In this document: positions 40,956 to 49,831 of the stretch, piece after piece
Position numbering within the stretch: the stretch's first letter is position 1
Layout: each line of letters starts with the position of its first letter
Assembly: GCF_000337835.1 (NCBI RefSeq)
Contig: NZ_AOLM01000002.1
Coordinates: 87,861 to 151,860 of the forward strand
DNA length: 64,000 nt
Reading direction: 5' to 3'
DNA from: Haloferax sulfurifontis ATCC BAA-897
Lineage (GTDB): Archaea > Halobacteriota > Halobacteria > Halobacteriales > Haloferacaceae
Made by a program: the position numbers and the translations under genes
Notes under the pieces: generated by a model
What the model was told of the DNA's origin: nothing
The model's database searches: none
The model's input: only the letters and a program-made list of their open reading frames with translations

Positions 40956-41107
40956 AATCCTGTGTGGGTGCGCCCGGAAGGCACCCGGTTGGCTGTGTAG
41001 TCCAGAGAGCGCTATTAAGCGGTTGCTATGAGGACTCAATAGCCCTCAATTCCGTCGCATGCGGCTTCGTACTCGACGAACTCGCCCGCCTTCCGCGACC
41101 GGTCGGC

Positions 41108-41114
41108 ATATAAT
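41108..41114 (+). promoter_or_regulatory. TATA-like box of folP
   Basis: ATATAAT is centred 25 bases before the ATG at 41136, fitting a leaderless transcript that starts with that codon. It argues against the GTG at 41118 as the start. Confidence 0.5.
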
Positions 41115-41135
41115 CGTGTGGTCCAACCGACGGGT

Positions 41136-42275
41136 ATGCGAACCGTCGATGCGGCAGGACTCGAAATCGGCGACGACCACCCGCCCCGAATCATGGGTGT
41201 GCTGAACGTCTCCAAGGAGTCCCCGTACAAGCCGAGCGTGTTCAACGACCCGAGCGAGGCCGCCGAATACGTCGACCGCGAGCTCATCGACGAGGGGGCC
41301 GACATCGTCGACGTCGGCCTCGAATCGGCGAACAAGCGCCTCGACGTGCTGTCGGCCGAAGACGAACTCGACCGCCTCGACACGGCGCTTTCGGTCCTCG
41401 ACAGCGTCTCCGGCGACGCCGTCTTCTCCATCGAGACGCGCTACCACGAGGTCGCCGAGGCGGCGCTCGACGGCGGCTTCGACATGGTCAACGACATCTG
41501 CGGCTTCGCCGACCCGGAGATGCCCCGCGTCTGCGAGGAGTTCGACGCCGCGGTCGCCAAGATGGCCAGCCCCCCGGACCTCACTCGCCCCGGCGCGATA
41601 GAGGAGGTCGACGACATCTACGACGCCCTCGAACTGAACGGCTTCACCGACAAGACCATCGTCGACCCCGCCTTCGGCGGCTGGTCGGAGGCGAAGACGC
41701 TCGAACACGACCGCGAGACGTTCGACCGCCTGCGGGAGTTCCGCGGCTACGGCCACCCCATCTTGGTCTCCATCAACCGCAAGAACTTCCTCCGCGACGT
41801 GGCCGGCCGCCCGACCGAGGAGGCCCTGCCCGTCAGCCTCGCCGCCACGTCGATGGCGGTCGAGCGCGGCGCACACGTCGTCCGGACCCACGACGTGAAA
41901 GAGACCCGCGACGCCGCCCTCATCGGCCACGAGTTCAAGCGCCGCCGCGTCCGCGAACCCGGCGACGTGTCGGTCGAGGAACTCGACGTGACGACGCCCG
42001 GCGAGGCCGCGAGACACCTCGACCGCGTCGGCGCGAACCGCGAGGTCGCCGCCGAGAGCGTCACGCGCGTCTTCGAACTGGAGGGGCTCGGGGCCGACGA
42101 CCGGGAGGCCCTCGCCGCCGCCGCCGGCGACGCGGGAGCCGTCTTGGCCGGCGGCGACACCGGCGCGCTTCTGGTCGGGACGCCCGCCGCGCTCGCCCGG
42201 CTTTCGGCGCTCGTCACGGACGCGTCCGACGCCCTCGAAGCCGCCCTCGAAACGGTCGAGCGGGCGACGCGCTAG
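41136..42275 (+). CDS. folP: Dihydropteroate synthase
   Basis: A 379-residue protein beginning MRTVDAAGLEIGDDHPPRIMGVLNVSKESPYKPS, whose IMGVLNVSKES is the family start motif. ADIVDVGLESANKR, DMVNDICGFADPEM and ILVSINRKNF are the other pterin-binding segments of the DHPS fold. The last 100 residues (RVFELEGLGADD and later) form an extra domain. It joins 6-hydroxymethyl-dihydropterin diphosphate to a benzoate-type ring in folate or methanopterin synthesis. The next gene, mptE, supplies the pterin diphosphate. It stands between the divergent response-regulator gene and mptE. Confidence 0.88.
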   Translation: MRTVDAAGLEIGDDHPPRIMGVLNVSKESPYKPSVFNDPSEAAEYVDRELIDEGADIVDVGLESANKRLDVLSAEDELDRLDTALSVLDSVSGDAVFSIETRYHEVAEAALDGGFDMVNDICGFADPEMPRVCEEFDAAVAKMASPPDLTRPGAIEEVDDIYDALELNGFTDKTIVDPAFGGWSEAKTLEHDRETFDRLREFRGYGHPILVSINRKNFLRDVAGRPTEEALPVSLAATSMAVERGAHVVRTHDVKETRDAALIGHEFKRRRVREPGDVSVEELDVTTPGEAARHLDRVGANREVAAESVTRVFELEGLGADDREALAAAAGDAGAVLAGGDTGALLVGTPAALARLSALVTDASDALEAALETVERATR

Positions 42276-42351
42276 CCGGCCCGAGAACCCCTCACGAACC
42301 CGTCTCGCCGTCTGACGTTCGGCAGACGTTGACCGTTCTACTAAGAGAAAA

Positions 42352-42357
42352 CTTATA
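42352..42357 (+). promoter_or_regulatory. TATA-like box upstream of mptE
   Basis: CTTATA lies in an AT-rich patch after AAGAGAAAA. If transcription starts 25-26 bases downstream, the 5' end falls near 42379-42381, about 84 bases before the mptE ATG. This is a long leader for a haloarchaeal gene. Confidence 0.45.
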
Positions 42358-42378
42358 CCATCCGACTCTAAAACGGTC

Positions 42379-42446
42379 CTGTGGACGCCGGAAGGGCACG
42401 CGGGTAGGGGTACACGAGTGCCGTTCCGGCCCATACAGTTACATTC
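42379..42446 (+). ncRNA. Structured leader or small RNA upstream of mptE
   Basis: From the predicted start a lower stem CTGT (42379-42382) pairs with ACAG (42435-42438). Above a small internal loop, CCGGAAGGGCAC (42388-42399) pairs with GTGCCGTTCCGG (42418-42429) at 11 of 12 positions, closing an 18-base loop (GCGGGTAGGGGTACACGA). An ACA follows three bases after the lower stem. The shape could be a 5' UTR element for mptE or a small RNA. I see no K-turn, so a guide RNA of the H/ACA class is not supported. Confidence 0.4.
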
Positions 42447-42463
42447 TGAGCGACAGCTACACC

Positions 42464-43147
42464 ATGGATTTCACCACGTGGGAACCCGTCTACGGGCGGA
42501 TTCTCGACGACTTCGGCTTCGACCGAACCGGCGACGAGCGGGCCAGAGACGCGCTCGCGGACCTCGTCACGCCGTTCGACCGGGACCGGCTGGACTGGGA
42601 TGGCGCGACCGTCGCCGTCTGCGGGGCGGCCCCGACGCTCGACGACGAACTCGACCGGCTCGACGCCCCGGACGTTGACGTCGTCGTCGCCGCCTCCACC
42701 GCCGCCGATGCGGTTCGAGACGCCGGCTTCGACCTCGATTTAATGGTGACTGATCTCGATAAAAACCCCGAGACGGCGGTCGAACTGACCGAATCGGGCG
42801 TGCCGGTCGCGGCCCACGCCCACGGTGACAACCGCCCCGCGGTCCGCGAGTGGGTGCCGCGGTTCGATACCGACCACGTCCTCGGGACGACGCAGGCGGC
42901 CCCGGTCGGTCCCGTCGTCAACTGGGGCGGTTTCACCGACGGCGACCGGGCGGCCTTCATCGCCGACGAACTCGGGGCGGACCGGCTCGTCTTCGCCGGC
43001 TGGGACTTCGACGACCCGACCGTGGACGCGATGAAAGCGCAGAAACTCAGGTGGGCCGAGCGCCTGCTCCGGTGGCTCGAACGACGCCGCGGAGAGCGGT
43101 TTTCGGTACTCGATGGGCGACGCGACGGCATCGACCCGCTCCCCTGA
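42464..43147 (+). CDS. mptE: 6-hydroxymethylpterin diphosphokinase, MptE type
   Basis: A 227-residue DUF115 protein starting MDFTTWEPVYGRILDDFGFDR, with VAVCGAAPTLDDEL, VVVAASTAADAVRDAGFDLDLMVTDLDKNP and HAHGDNRPAVREWVPRF, typical of the archaeal MptE enzyme that replaces bacterial FolK. It makes the 6-hydroxymethyl-7,8-dihydropterin diphosphate used by dihydropteroate synthase. It follows folP by 188 bases, with its own promoter and a structured leader between. Confidence 0.92.
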   Translation: MDFTTWEPVYGRILDDFGFDRTGDERARDALADLVTPFDRDRLDWDGATVAVCGAAPTLDDELDRLDAPDVDVVVAASTAADAVRDAGFDLDLMVTDLDKNPETAVELTESGVPVAAHAHGDNRPAVREWVPRFDTDHVLGTTQAAPVGPVVNWGGFTDGDRAAFIADELGADRLVFAGWDFDDPTVDAMKAQKLRWAERLLRWLERRRGERFSVLDGRRDGIDPLP

Positions 43148-43200
43148 GGGCCCGCTCACACCGACTCGTTGGCGCGGCGTCCCTCGCGCTCGCGCCCCGG

Positions 43201-44031
43201 TTACCGCGTGTTCTGCGGGTGCACGTCGGCTCCCTCCTCGGTCCCGGTCGGTTCGGCCGCCGACTGCTCGACCACGCCGTCGAACAGGGACGCGTCACAG
43301 CCGCGGCAGGTCGCCGAGACGCGCCGCTTCGTCCCGTCGCCTTCGGGGGCCGCCACCCGCTTCGTCTCGACCGTGACCGCGCCGTCGCAGGTCGGGCAGG
43401 TCCGGAGACACAGCCGGAGGGCACCGAGGACGCGGTTCCGGTCCGCGGTCGAGAGCCGCCACCACTCGGGGTAGTACCGCCGGAACGTCGCCACCGCCGT
43501 GAGGTCGGCGACGAACGCGGCGCGAGAGGCCCACCGGCCCACCGTCCCGCGGTCGAGGCGCGCGAACAGCCCCCGTTCGTCCCAGCCCAGTTCGATTCTA
43601 TCCGGGGCGACGCCGAGGAGCGCCGCGAGCGCCTCGCGGTCGCGGTCCCGCCCCTCGGTGTCGAGCACGCGGGCGCGCCACTCCTCGGCGAACTGCGGCG
43701 ACAGAGAGAGCGTGCCGTCCGCGCCGGCCGAAAGGACGCCCGCGGCGTGTAGCGCGGCCGCGAGGTCGACCCGGCCGTCGAGCGAGAGCGGCGGCGACGG
43801 GCGCGCCGACGGGAGTTGCGGGGGCGGCGGCGAGACCGACGAGAGTTCGACGAGCGCGAAACCGAAGACGACGACCGGCGGCAGAGCGCCGAGGAACGCG
43901 CCGTACGGCACCCAGACGAGCCACCCGAGCGTTCCGCAGACGAACGTCAAGAGGAGGAGCGGAAACACGAGCGGGGACCGGAGAGGCGGCTGTCGGACCG
44001 CGGAATCGGGAAGGAAGCGATGCCCGGACAT
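43201..44031 (-). CDS. Two-helix membrane protein with C-terminal zinc ribbon (paralogue 1)
   Basis: A 276-residue protein: two hydrophobic helices near the N-terminus (about 25-40 and 44-60), a proline-rich linker, then a domain with WASRAAFVADLTAVATFRRYY and ADRNRVLGALRLCLRTCPTCDG, ending in a treble-like Cys4 site (TCPTC and TCRGC). The gene at 51763-52689 has the same plan in the same order (WESRGALVADVAADAALDGRL, LARGLRIYLNRCPTCGG), so the two are paralogues. No function is known. It is convergent with mptE. Confidence 0.78.
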   Translation of the reverse strand: MSGHRFLPDSAVRQPPLRSPLVFPLLLLTFVCGTLGWLVWVPYGAFLGALPPVVVFGFALVELSSVSPPPPQLPSARPSPPLSLDGRVDLAAALHAAGVLSAGADGTLSLSPQFAEEWRARVLDTEGRDRDREALAALLGVAPDRIELGWDERGLFARLDRGTVGRWASRAAFVADLTAVATFRRYYPEWWRLSTADRNRVLGALRLCLRTCPTCDGAVTVETKRVAAPEGDGTKRRVSATCRGCDASLFDGVVEQSAAEPTGTEEGADVHPQNTR

Positions 44032-44355
44032 ACCAGAACCGTGGGCACGACGCCGTATAGGTATGGACTGGGTACACCAGATAGCAAGAACGTAAACGTG
44101 CTCCCGTCCCGGAATTCGGTCGATAACATCACATTACCCGCGACAGTCGCGCCGCCGCGAGTGTCGACTACCGTACCACATTCATGCCAACTGGTGTCCG
44201 AAAACGAGCGACTGCCGCCGCGAGACGTGGTAGGACATCGTTTCCCGCGCCGCGAGCAGATTAAGTTCAGTCGAACAGACTGGTCGGCCGGGTTTTCCCG
44301 CGTTTCGGTGTCGTCTGCCGCTACATTGACATGGACGCCGTCCTGAGGCGCGGCT
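44032..44355. other. Intergenic region between paralogue 1 and photolyase
   Basis: These 324 bases separate two divergent genes. I see no gene, tRNA or repeat. An AT-richer patch with GAACGTAAACGTG near 44090 and AAGTTCAG near 44264 may hold the divergent promoters, but no single TATA box stands out. Confidence 0.5.
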
Positions 44356-45804
44356 ATGCAACTGCACTGGCACCGCCGGGACCTGCGCGTCGCGGACAAC
44401 CGCGGGCTCGCGGCGGCCGCGGAGGCGGGCCCCGTCGCCCCGCTTTTCGTCTTCGACCGGGACGTGCTCGACCACGCCGGCGCGCCCCGCGTCAGGTACC
44501 TGCTCGACGCGCTCGCCGAACTCCGCGAGGCGTACCGCGAGCGCGGGAGCGACCTGCTCGTCGCCCGCGGCGACCCGCGGACGGTCGTGCCGGCGGTCGC
44601 GGCGGCGCTCGACGCGGAACGGGCCGTGTGGGGCATCGACTACTCCGGGCTGGCCCGCGAGCGCGACGCCGACGTGCGACTCGCCCTCGACGACGCCGGC
44701 GTCGCCCGCGAGCCGGTCCACGACGCCATCTTCCACCCGCCGGGGAGCATCACGACCAACGCGGGCGACACGTACTCGGTCTACACCTACTTCTGGAAGA
44801 AGTGGCGCGATCGCGACAAACCCGACCCGTACCCGGAACCGGACGCCGACGACCTCGCCGACGCCGCGGCACTCGAAACCGCCGCAGAGTGCCTCTCCGA
44901 CGCCGACTTCGACATCGCCGTCGGCGACCTCCCGACCATCTCGGACCTCGGGTTCGAGGAGCCGACGGCGGCGGTCCAGTCGGCGGGGACCGAGGCGGCC
45001 CGCGAGCGCCTGTCGGCGTTCTGCGCGGACGCCATCTACCGCTACGCCGACGACCGCGACTACCCGACGCGGGACGCCACGTCCCGGCTCTCGACGGACC
45101 TCAAGTTCGGGACCATCGGCATCCGCGAGGTGTACGCGGCGACCGCGGCGGCCCGCGAGGGCGTCGGCGGCGAGCGAGACGAGTCGGTCGAGGAGTTCCA
45201 GTCGCAGTTGGCGTGGCGGGAGTTCTACGCGCACGTCCTTCGAGAACACCCGAACGTCGTCACGGAGAACTACAAGGAGTACGAAAATGACATCGCGTGG
45301 CGCGACGATTCCGAGGAACTCGCGGCGTGGAAAGAGGGCAAAACCGGCTATCCAATCGTCGACGCCGGGATGCGACAGCTCCGCGAGGAGACGTACATGC
45401 ACAACCGCGTCCGGATGATAGTCGCGTCGTTCCTCACGAAGGACCTCCTGTGCGACTGGCGACACGGCTACGCGCACTTCCGGGAGCACCTCGCGGACCA
45501 CGACACCGCGAACGACAACGGCGGCTGGCAGTGGGCCGCCTCGACCGGGACCGACGCCCAGCCGTACTTCCGCATCTTCAACCCGATGACGCAGGGCGAG
45601 CGCTACGACCCAGACGGGGAGTACATCAAGCGATACATTCCCGAACTCTCGGACGTGACGGCAAACACCATCCACGAGTGGCACGACCTGACCGACCTCG
45701 AACGCGAGCGCCTCGCGCCGGACTACCCGGAACCAATCGTGGACCACTCCGAGCGCCGCGAGCGGGCGATTTCGATGTTCGAGGCCGCCCGCGGCGACGA
45801 CTGA
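44356..45804 (+). CDS. phr: Deoxyribodipyrimidine photolyase
   Basis: A 482-residue photolyase/cryptochrome protein. The N-terminal antenna domain starts MQLHWHRRDLRVADN. The FAD-binding domain has LAWREFYAHVLREHPNV, TGYPIVDAGMRQL, MHNRVRMIVASFLTKDLL, DWRHG and DHDTANDNGGWQWAASTGTD, ending IFNPMTQGERYDPDGEYIKRYIPEL. It repairs UV pyrimidine dimers with blue light. The conserved tryptophan-rich end supports a class I CPD enzyme. It lies close to sod, mutY and other protective genes in the window but not in one operon. Confidence 0.95.
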   Translation: MQLHWHRRDLRVADNRGLAAAAEAGPVAPLFVFDRDVLDHAGAPRVRYLLDALAELREAYRERGSDLLVARGDPRTVVPAVAAALDAERAVWGIDYSGLARERDADVRLALDDAGVAREPVHDAIFHPPGSITTNAGDTYSVYTYFWKKWRDRDKPDPYPEPDADDLADAAALETAAECLSDADFDIAVGDLPTISDLGFEEPTAAVQSAGTEAARERLSAFCADAIYRYADDRDYPTRDATSRLSTDLKFGTIGIREVYAATAAAREGVGGERDESVEEFQSQLAWREFYAHVLREHPNVVTENYKEYENDIAWRDDSEELAAWKEGKTGYPIVDAGMRQLREETYMHNRVRMIVASFLTKDLLCDWRHGYAHFREHLADHDTANDNGGWQWAASTGTDAQPYFRIFNPMTQGERYDPDGEYIKRYIPELSDVTANTIHEWHDLTDLERERLAPDYPEPIVDHSERRERAISMFEAARGDD

Positions 45805-45906
45805 GCGACGGGCGCGCAGACGGGGGTCGCGAGCCGCCGCGCCCGCCCTCCACCCCCGGTCGCCGCGGCACGAACGACTTTCTCCTCGGAACCCGACTCC
45901 GAATCC

Positions 45907-46512
45907 ATGCACGTCGCTATCATCCTCTACGACGGCTTCGACGAACTCGACGCCGTCGCCCCGTTCGAGGTGTTCCAGAACGCCGGCGCGGCCGGGGCCG
46001 ACTGCGAGGCCGAACTCGTCGCGCTCGACGACCGCGAGTTCGTGACCGCGAGCCACGGCATGCGCGTCGGCGTCGACGGCGTCCTCGACCCCGAGACCGA
46101 CCGCCCGGACCTCCTCGTCGTCCCCGGCGGCGGCTGGAACTCCCGCGCCGAACAGAGCGCGTGGGCGGAGGCCGAGAAAGGCGAGATTCCGGATGCAATC
46201 GCGGTACTCCACGAGGCCGGAACGACCGTCGCCGGCGTCTGTACCGGCGGGATGCTCCTCGCCCGCGCCGGCATCCTCGACGGCCGCCCCGCGGTCACCC
46301 ACGGCGGCGCGCTTTCCGACCTCCGACAGACGGCCGCCGAAGTCGTCGAAGCGCGCGTCGTCGACGACGGCGACGTGCTCACCGCGGGCGGCGTCACCTC
46401 CGGTCTCGACCTCTCGTTGCACGTCGTCGAACGCGAGTTCGGAGCCGAAGTCGCCGACGCCGTCTCGACGGAAATCGAGTACGAGCGCCGGACCGACCCG
46501 TTCGACGGCTGA
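45907..46512 (+). CDS. DJ-1/PfpI family protein
   Basis: A 201-residue protein of the DJ-1/PfpI/GATase-1-like fold. MHVAIILYDGFDELDAVAPFEVFQNAG is the first strand and turn. VAGVCTGGMLLARAGILDGRPAVTH contains the nucleophile elbow with Cys in GVCTGG, and VVDDGDVLTAGGVTSGLDLSLHVVEREFG is the usual C-terminal part. Members include glyoxalase III-type enzymes, isonitrile hydratases and proteases, so the activity here is open. It is downstream of phr by about 100 bases and may share its transcript. Confidence 0.9.
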   Translation: MHVAIILYDGFDELDAVAPFEVFQNAGAAGADCEAELVALDDREFVTASHGMRVGVDGVLDPETDRPDLLVVPGGGWNSRAEQSAWAEAEKGEIPDAIAVLHEAGTTVAGVCTGGMLLARAGILDGRPAVTHGGALSDLRQTAAEVVEARVVDDGDVLTAGGVTSGLDLSLHVVEREFGAEVADAVSTEIEYERRTDPFDG

Positions 46513-46604
46513 TACGCTCGCGCGAACCGGAGTTTCTCGAAGCGGAGAAATCGACCGATAGCGACCCGCATACTGTGGTTTGTGCTAGCATACCTCTCCT
46601 CAAG

Positions 46605-46641
46605 TTTTAACAGGATTCCGCCCCACCCGTGATACGGAGGT
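46605..46641 (+). promoter_or_regulatory. TATA-like box and Shine-Dalgarno site of sod
   Basis: TTTTAA at 46605-46610 lies about 40 bases before the ATG. GGAGGT at 46636-46641 is a strong Shine-Dalgarno sequence eight bases before ATG 46650. Most genes here look leaderless, so an SD-led gene is notable. Short leaders with an SD are known for some haloarchaeal genes. Confidence 0.6.
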
Positions 46642-46649
46642 TACACATT

Positions 46650-47249
46650 ATGAGCTACGAACTCGACCCGCTTCCGTACGAGTACGACGCCCTCGAACCG
46701 CACATCTCCGAGCAGGTGCTGACGTGGCATCACGACACCCACCACCAGGGCTACGTCAACGGCTGGAACGCGGCCGAGGAGACCCTCGCCGACAACCGCG
46801 AAGCAGGCGAGTTCGGCTCGTCCGCCGGCGCGCTCCGCAACGTGACCCACAACGGCTCGGGACACATTCTGCACGACCTGTTCTGGCAGAACATGTCGCC
46901 GGAAGGCGGCGACGAGCCCTCGGGCGCGCTCGCAGACCGCATCGCGGAGGACTTCGGCTCCTACGAGGCGTGGAAGGGCGAATTCGAAGCGGCGGCCGGC
47001 GCGGCCGGCGGCTGGGCGCTCTTGGTGTACGACTCGTTCTCGAACCAGCTTCGGAACGTCGTCGTCGACAAGCACGACCAGGGCGCGCTCTGGGGTAGCC
47101 ACCCGATTCTCGCGCTGGACGTCTGGGAGCACTCGTACTACCACGACTACGGCCCGGCCCGCGGCGACTTCGTCTCCGCGTTCTTCGAGGTCGTCGACTG
47201 GGAAGAACCGTCGGCCCGCTACGACCAGGCCGTCGAACTCTTCGAGTAA
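46650..47249 (+). CDS. sod: Superoxide dismutase (Mn/Fe type)
   Basis: A 199-residue SOD of the iron/manganese family. WHHDTHHQGYVNGWNAAEE carries the first histidine ligand (His27), GHILHDLFWQNMSPEGG the second, and LDVWEHSYYHDYGPARGDFVSAFFEVVDW the aspartate and third histidine. It converts superoxide to peroxide. Haloferax SODs are manganese enzymes. The start at 46650 is eight bases after an SD; a start at 46629 would add a basic seven-residue tail and lose the SD spacing. It is a single-gene unit. Confidence 0.96.
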   Translation: MSYELDPLPYEYDALEPHISEQVLTWHHDTHHQGYVNGWNAAEETLADNREAGEFGSSAGALRNVTHNGSGHILHDLFWQNMSPEGGDEPSGALADRIAEDFGSYEAWKGEFEAAAGAAGGWALLVYDSFSNQLRNVVVDKHDQGALWGSHPILALDVWEHSYYHDYGPARGDFVSAFFEVVDWEEPSARYDQAVELFE

Positions 47250-47357
47250 ACCCGATACATCCCGACTTTTCTTTCGGACGCAACGCCGTCAGCGGCGGCG
47301 CTGTCCGCGTCGAACCGAACCGAGAGCGAGTCGTCTGCCGCGGGGTCGAACCGCCGC

Positions 47358-47783
47358 TCAGGGGCGGCGGTCGCGGGCGGTCGGGTCGGAAAACAGCTCC
47401 GTCCCGCCGAACTCCTCGTTCAGCGCACAGATTCGGTCGTGCAGTGCCGCGAAGTCGCGGCCGTCGGTCCCGCGGTCGAAGCCGGCGAGGACGCCGGTGG
47501 GGTGGTCGCCGACGAACGTCCGAAACTGCTCGAACGCGTCGAACCCGCGGACGGTGTAGCCGTAGTCCGCGTAGTACAGCGTCTCGTAGGTGTCTCTCGT
47601 GACGTACCCGAACCGCTCGTTGTCGATGAATCGAGAGACGTCGAGAGATTCGAGCGCGTCGGACACGTCCTCCCTGAGATAGAGGTGTTCGTAGCCGTGG
47701 TGGTCGAAGACCCAGAGGTCCCGGAGGTCGTCCCCGCCGAAGCTACGGAAAGCCTCGACGAGTCGTGCGGGGGCGTCGCTCAT
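47358..47783 (-). CDS. DUF7522-type haloarchaeal protein
   Basis: A 141-residue protein starting MSDAPARLVEAFRSFGGDDLRDLWVFDHHGYEHLYLREDV. The conserved LWVFDHHGYEHLYLR and later YEVLYYADYG-like segment fit a family widespread in haloarchaea as DUF7522, of unknown function. No transmembrane segment or metal motif is seen. I chose ATG 47783; the extension to 47870 is shadow. Convergent with sod. Confidence 0.7.
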   Translation of the reverse strand: MSDAPARLVEAFRSFGGDDLRDLWVFDHHGYEHLYLREDVSDALESLDVSRFIDNERFGYVTRDTYETLYYADYGYTVRGFDAFEQFRTFVGDHPTGVLAGFDRGTDGRDFAALHDRICALNEEFGGTELFSDPTARDRRP

Positions 47784-47953
47784 CGTTTCGGGTCTCGCGT
47801 CGCGGCTGATAAGCCTACTTATGGGGCCGTCGAGGCCTGTGCGGAGGCCATGGCCGCGCTCGTCAGCCACAGTGCCGTCGTCCCCGTCCCCGTCCCCGTC
47901 GCTCGCCGCCCGCGGTCGTCGGGGTTTTGCCCGTCGGCCGAGAAGCCTACGGC

Positions 47954-48244
47954 ATGCCCAAGCCGAAAGACGACTTCGACACCCTCTACGGGTACCTCCT
48001 GTACGAACCCGCCGACATCCTCGACCCCGACTACATGTACACCGTCGGCGAAATCGCCCGCCTGATGCAGGGGCTGTCGCCGCAGGACGACCTCAGCGAG
48101 GAGACCGAAGACCGCATCGTCCAGTGGACGATTCCGTGGATCGTCGCCAATCAGGAGGACTTCGTCATCAACGACCCCCGGAGCGACGAACCGGGCTACT
48201 TCGGCCTCCACCCCGACGCCGTCCCCGAAGCAGACGAAGAGTAA
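47954..48244 (+). CDS. DUF5827-type haloarchaeal protein
   Basis: A 96-residue protein starting MPKPKDDFDTLYGYLLYEPADILDPDYMYTVGEIARLMQGL. Its mix of aromatic and acidic residues, with EDRIVQWTIPWIVANQEDFVINDPRSDEPGYFGLHP, matches the haloarchaeal DUF5827 family of unknown function. It is divergent from the preceding gene and followed by the SDR gene on the same strand. The name is from memory. Confidence 0.75.
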   Translation: MPKPKDDFDTLYGYLLYEPADILDPDYMYTVGEIARLMQGLSPQDDLSEETEDRIVQWTIPWIVANQEDFVINDPRSDEPGYFGLHPDAVPEADEE

Positions 48245-48347
48245 CGACCGCCGCGTCCCCGTTTCGCGGTTCGGCGTCCGCGAGTTCTTCCGACGTGAGA
48301 CTCGCACAAACGGTTATCTGTCAGGTAGTTGTTTTCTCGCTCGTACT

Positions 48348-49106
48348 ATGGCTCAATTCGACACCGAAGTCGCAGTCGTAACAGGCGCTGGCTCTGGAAT
48401 CGGTCGCGCGACCGCGGAGGCGTTCGCCGCCGAGGGCGCGCGCGTCGTCGTCTCCGACGTGAACATCGAGGGCGGCGATGAGACCGTCGCGCGCATCGAG
48501 GAGGCCGGCGGGACGGCGACGTTCGTCGAGACGGACGTGACGGACGGCGACGCCGTCGCCGCGATGGTCGACACGGCGGTCTCCGAGTACGGCCGACTCG
48601 ACTTCGCCTGCAACAACGCGGGCGTCGGCGGCGCGCAGAAACCGACCGCCGACCTCTCGGCCGACGAGTGGCAACAAGTCATCGACGTGAACCTCAACGG
48701 CGTCTGGCGGTCGATGCGACACGAGATTCCCGCGATGCTCGACGGCGACGGCGGCGTCATCGTCAACATGGCGTCGATTCTCGGGAAAGTCGGCTTCGCG
48801 AACGCGAGCCACTACGTCGCCGCCAAACACGGCGTCCTCGGGCTGACGAAGACCGCGGCCATCGAGTACGCCGAACAGGGCGTCCGCGTCAACGCGGTGT
48901 GTCCGGGCTTTATCGACACGCCACTGCTCGGCGAGGGCGGCCTCGACGACCCCGAAGCCCGGAAGGGAATCGAGTCGCTCCACCCGATGAACCGCCTCGG
49001 CGACGTGGACGAAATCGCCTCCGCGGTCGTCTGGCTCTGTTCGGACGGCGCGTCGTTCACGACGGGCGAAGCGCTCACCGTCGACGGCGGCTACACGAGT
49101 CGGTAA
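48348..49106 (+). CDS. Short-chain dehydrogenase/reductase (SDR)
   Basis: A 252-residue classical SDR. The cofactor motif is TGAGSGIGR (12-20), with VVVSDV for NAD(H)-type adenine binding, NNAG at 89-92, catalytic Ser143, Tyr156 and Lys160 (HYVAAK), and GVRVNAVCPGFIDTPLL after it. SDRs oxidise or reduce alcohols or ketones. The Asp after the second strand (SDV) suggests NAD rather than NADP. No operon partner is near, and the substrate is unknown. Confidence 0.93.
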   Translation: MAQFDTEVAVVTGAGSGIGRATAEAFAAEGARVVVSDVNIEGGDETVARIEEAGGTATFVETDVTDGDAVAAMVDTAVSEYGRLDFACNNAGVGGAQKPTADLSADEWQQVIDVNLNGVWRSMRHEIPAMLDGDGGVIVNMASILGKVGFANASHYVAAKHGVLGLTKTAAIEYAEQGVRVNAVCPGFIDTPLLGEGGLDDPEARKGIESLHPMNRLGDVDEIASAVVWLCSDGASFTTGEALTVDGGYTSR

Positions 49107-49137
49107 GAGGCGTCGACGAGGCGGTCGAGGCGGCGAC

Positions 49138-49716
49138 TCACCTCGTCCGCGCCGCCTTCGCCGCGAGTTCGAGGTCCTCGCTCGGACGTGTCGTGACGCT
49201 CGGCCCGTGGCCGACGTGGAGTTCGGTCAGGTCGTCGCCGACCACCTCGCGCAGGCGGTCGATGCTCTCGACGAGCGCGCCGCGGTCACCCTCGGGGAGG
49301 TCGGTCCGACCGAAGCCGCCGTCAGCGAAGACGAGGTCGCCCGCGAAGCAGACGCCCGACCCGCGGGAGAAAAAGCACAGGTGGTCGTCCTTGTGGCCCG
49401 GCGTGTGGACCGCCTCGAACACGTCGTCGCCGATTTGGACGCGCTCGCCGTCGTCGATGCGCCTGTCCACGGCGAGGTTGCCGGTGTCGTAGCCCCACGT
49501 CTGCACGTCGAACGCCTCGCGGACGGCGTCCACGTTTCCGATGTGGTCGGGGTGCGTGTGGGTGAGGTACACCGCGTCGAGCGAGTCGGTTGCCTCCCGG
49601 ACCTTCGGCACCACGTCGAAGTTCGCCCCGGCGTCCACGAGCGCGGTGGTCTCGCCGTCGACGAGAAAGACGTTGCTCGTGAAGGCCCGAGTGTCCCCTG
49701 CGAGGTTGCGAATCAT
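49138..49716 (-). CDS. MBL-fold metallo-hydrolase
   Basis: A 192-residue metallo-beta-lactamase-fold protein. The metal motif HTHPDH places His53, His55, Asp57 and His58 in THTHPDHIGN, followed by VHTPGHKDDH and CFAGDLVFADGGFGRTDLPEG with the bridging Asp, then LHVGHGPSV with the last His. It resembles glyoxalase II-type hydrolases, but the substrate is not clear. The start at 49716 gives MIRNLAGDTRAFTSNVFLVD. It is on the opposite strand from SDR and hts. Confidence 0.92.
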   Translation of the reverse strand: MIRNLAGDTRAFTSNVFLVDGETTALVDAGANFDVVPKVREATDSLDAVYLTHTHPDHIGNVDAVREAFDVQTWGYDTGNLAVDRRIDDGERVQIGDDVFEAVHTPGHKDDHLCFFSRGSGVCFAGDLVFADGGFGRTDLPEGDRGALVESIDRLREVVGDDLTELHVGHGPSVTTRPSEDLELAAKAARTR

Positions 49717-49831
49717 GGCCACAGGTACGAAAAGCGGGGTATTCGGTGTTGTGGGCGAGCGGAAATCCGCGCTGATACGGGGAAGTTTAGTATGGTCCGA
49801 CCACGACCAACAGTCAATCAGGGCACCTCTC

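Noticed and set aside
42379..42446. H/ACA guide RNA
   Set aside because: The stem and a trailing ACA look suggestive, but the lower stem is only about five pairs, no K-turn is present in the upper part, and the distance from stem to ACA is short. I report it only as a structured leader or small RNA.
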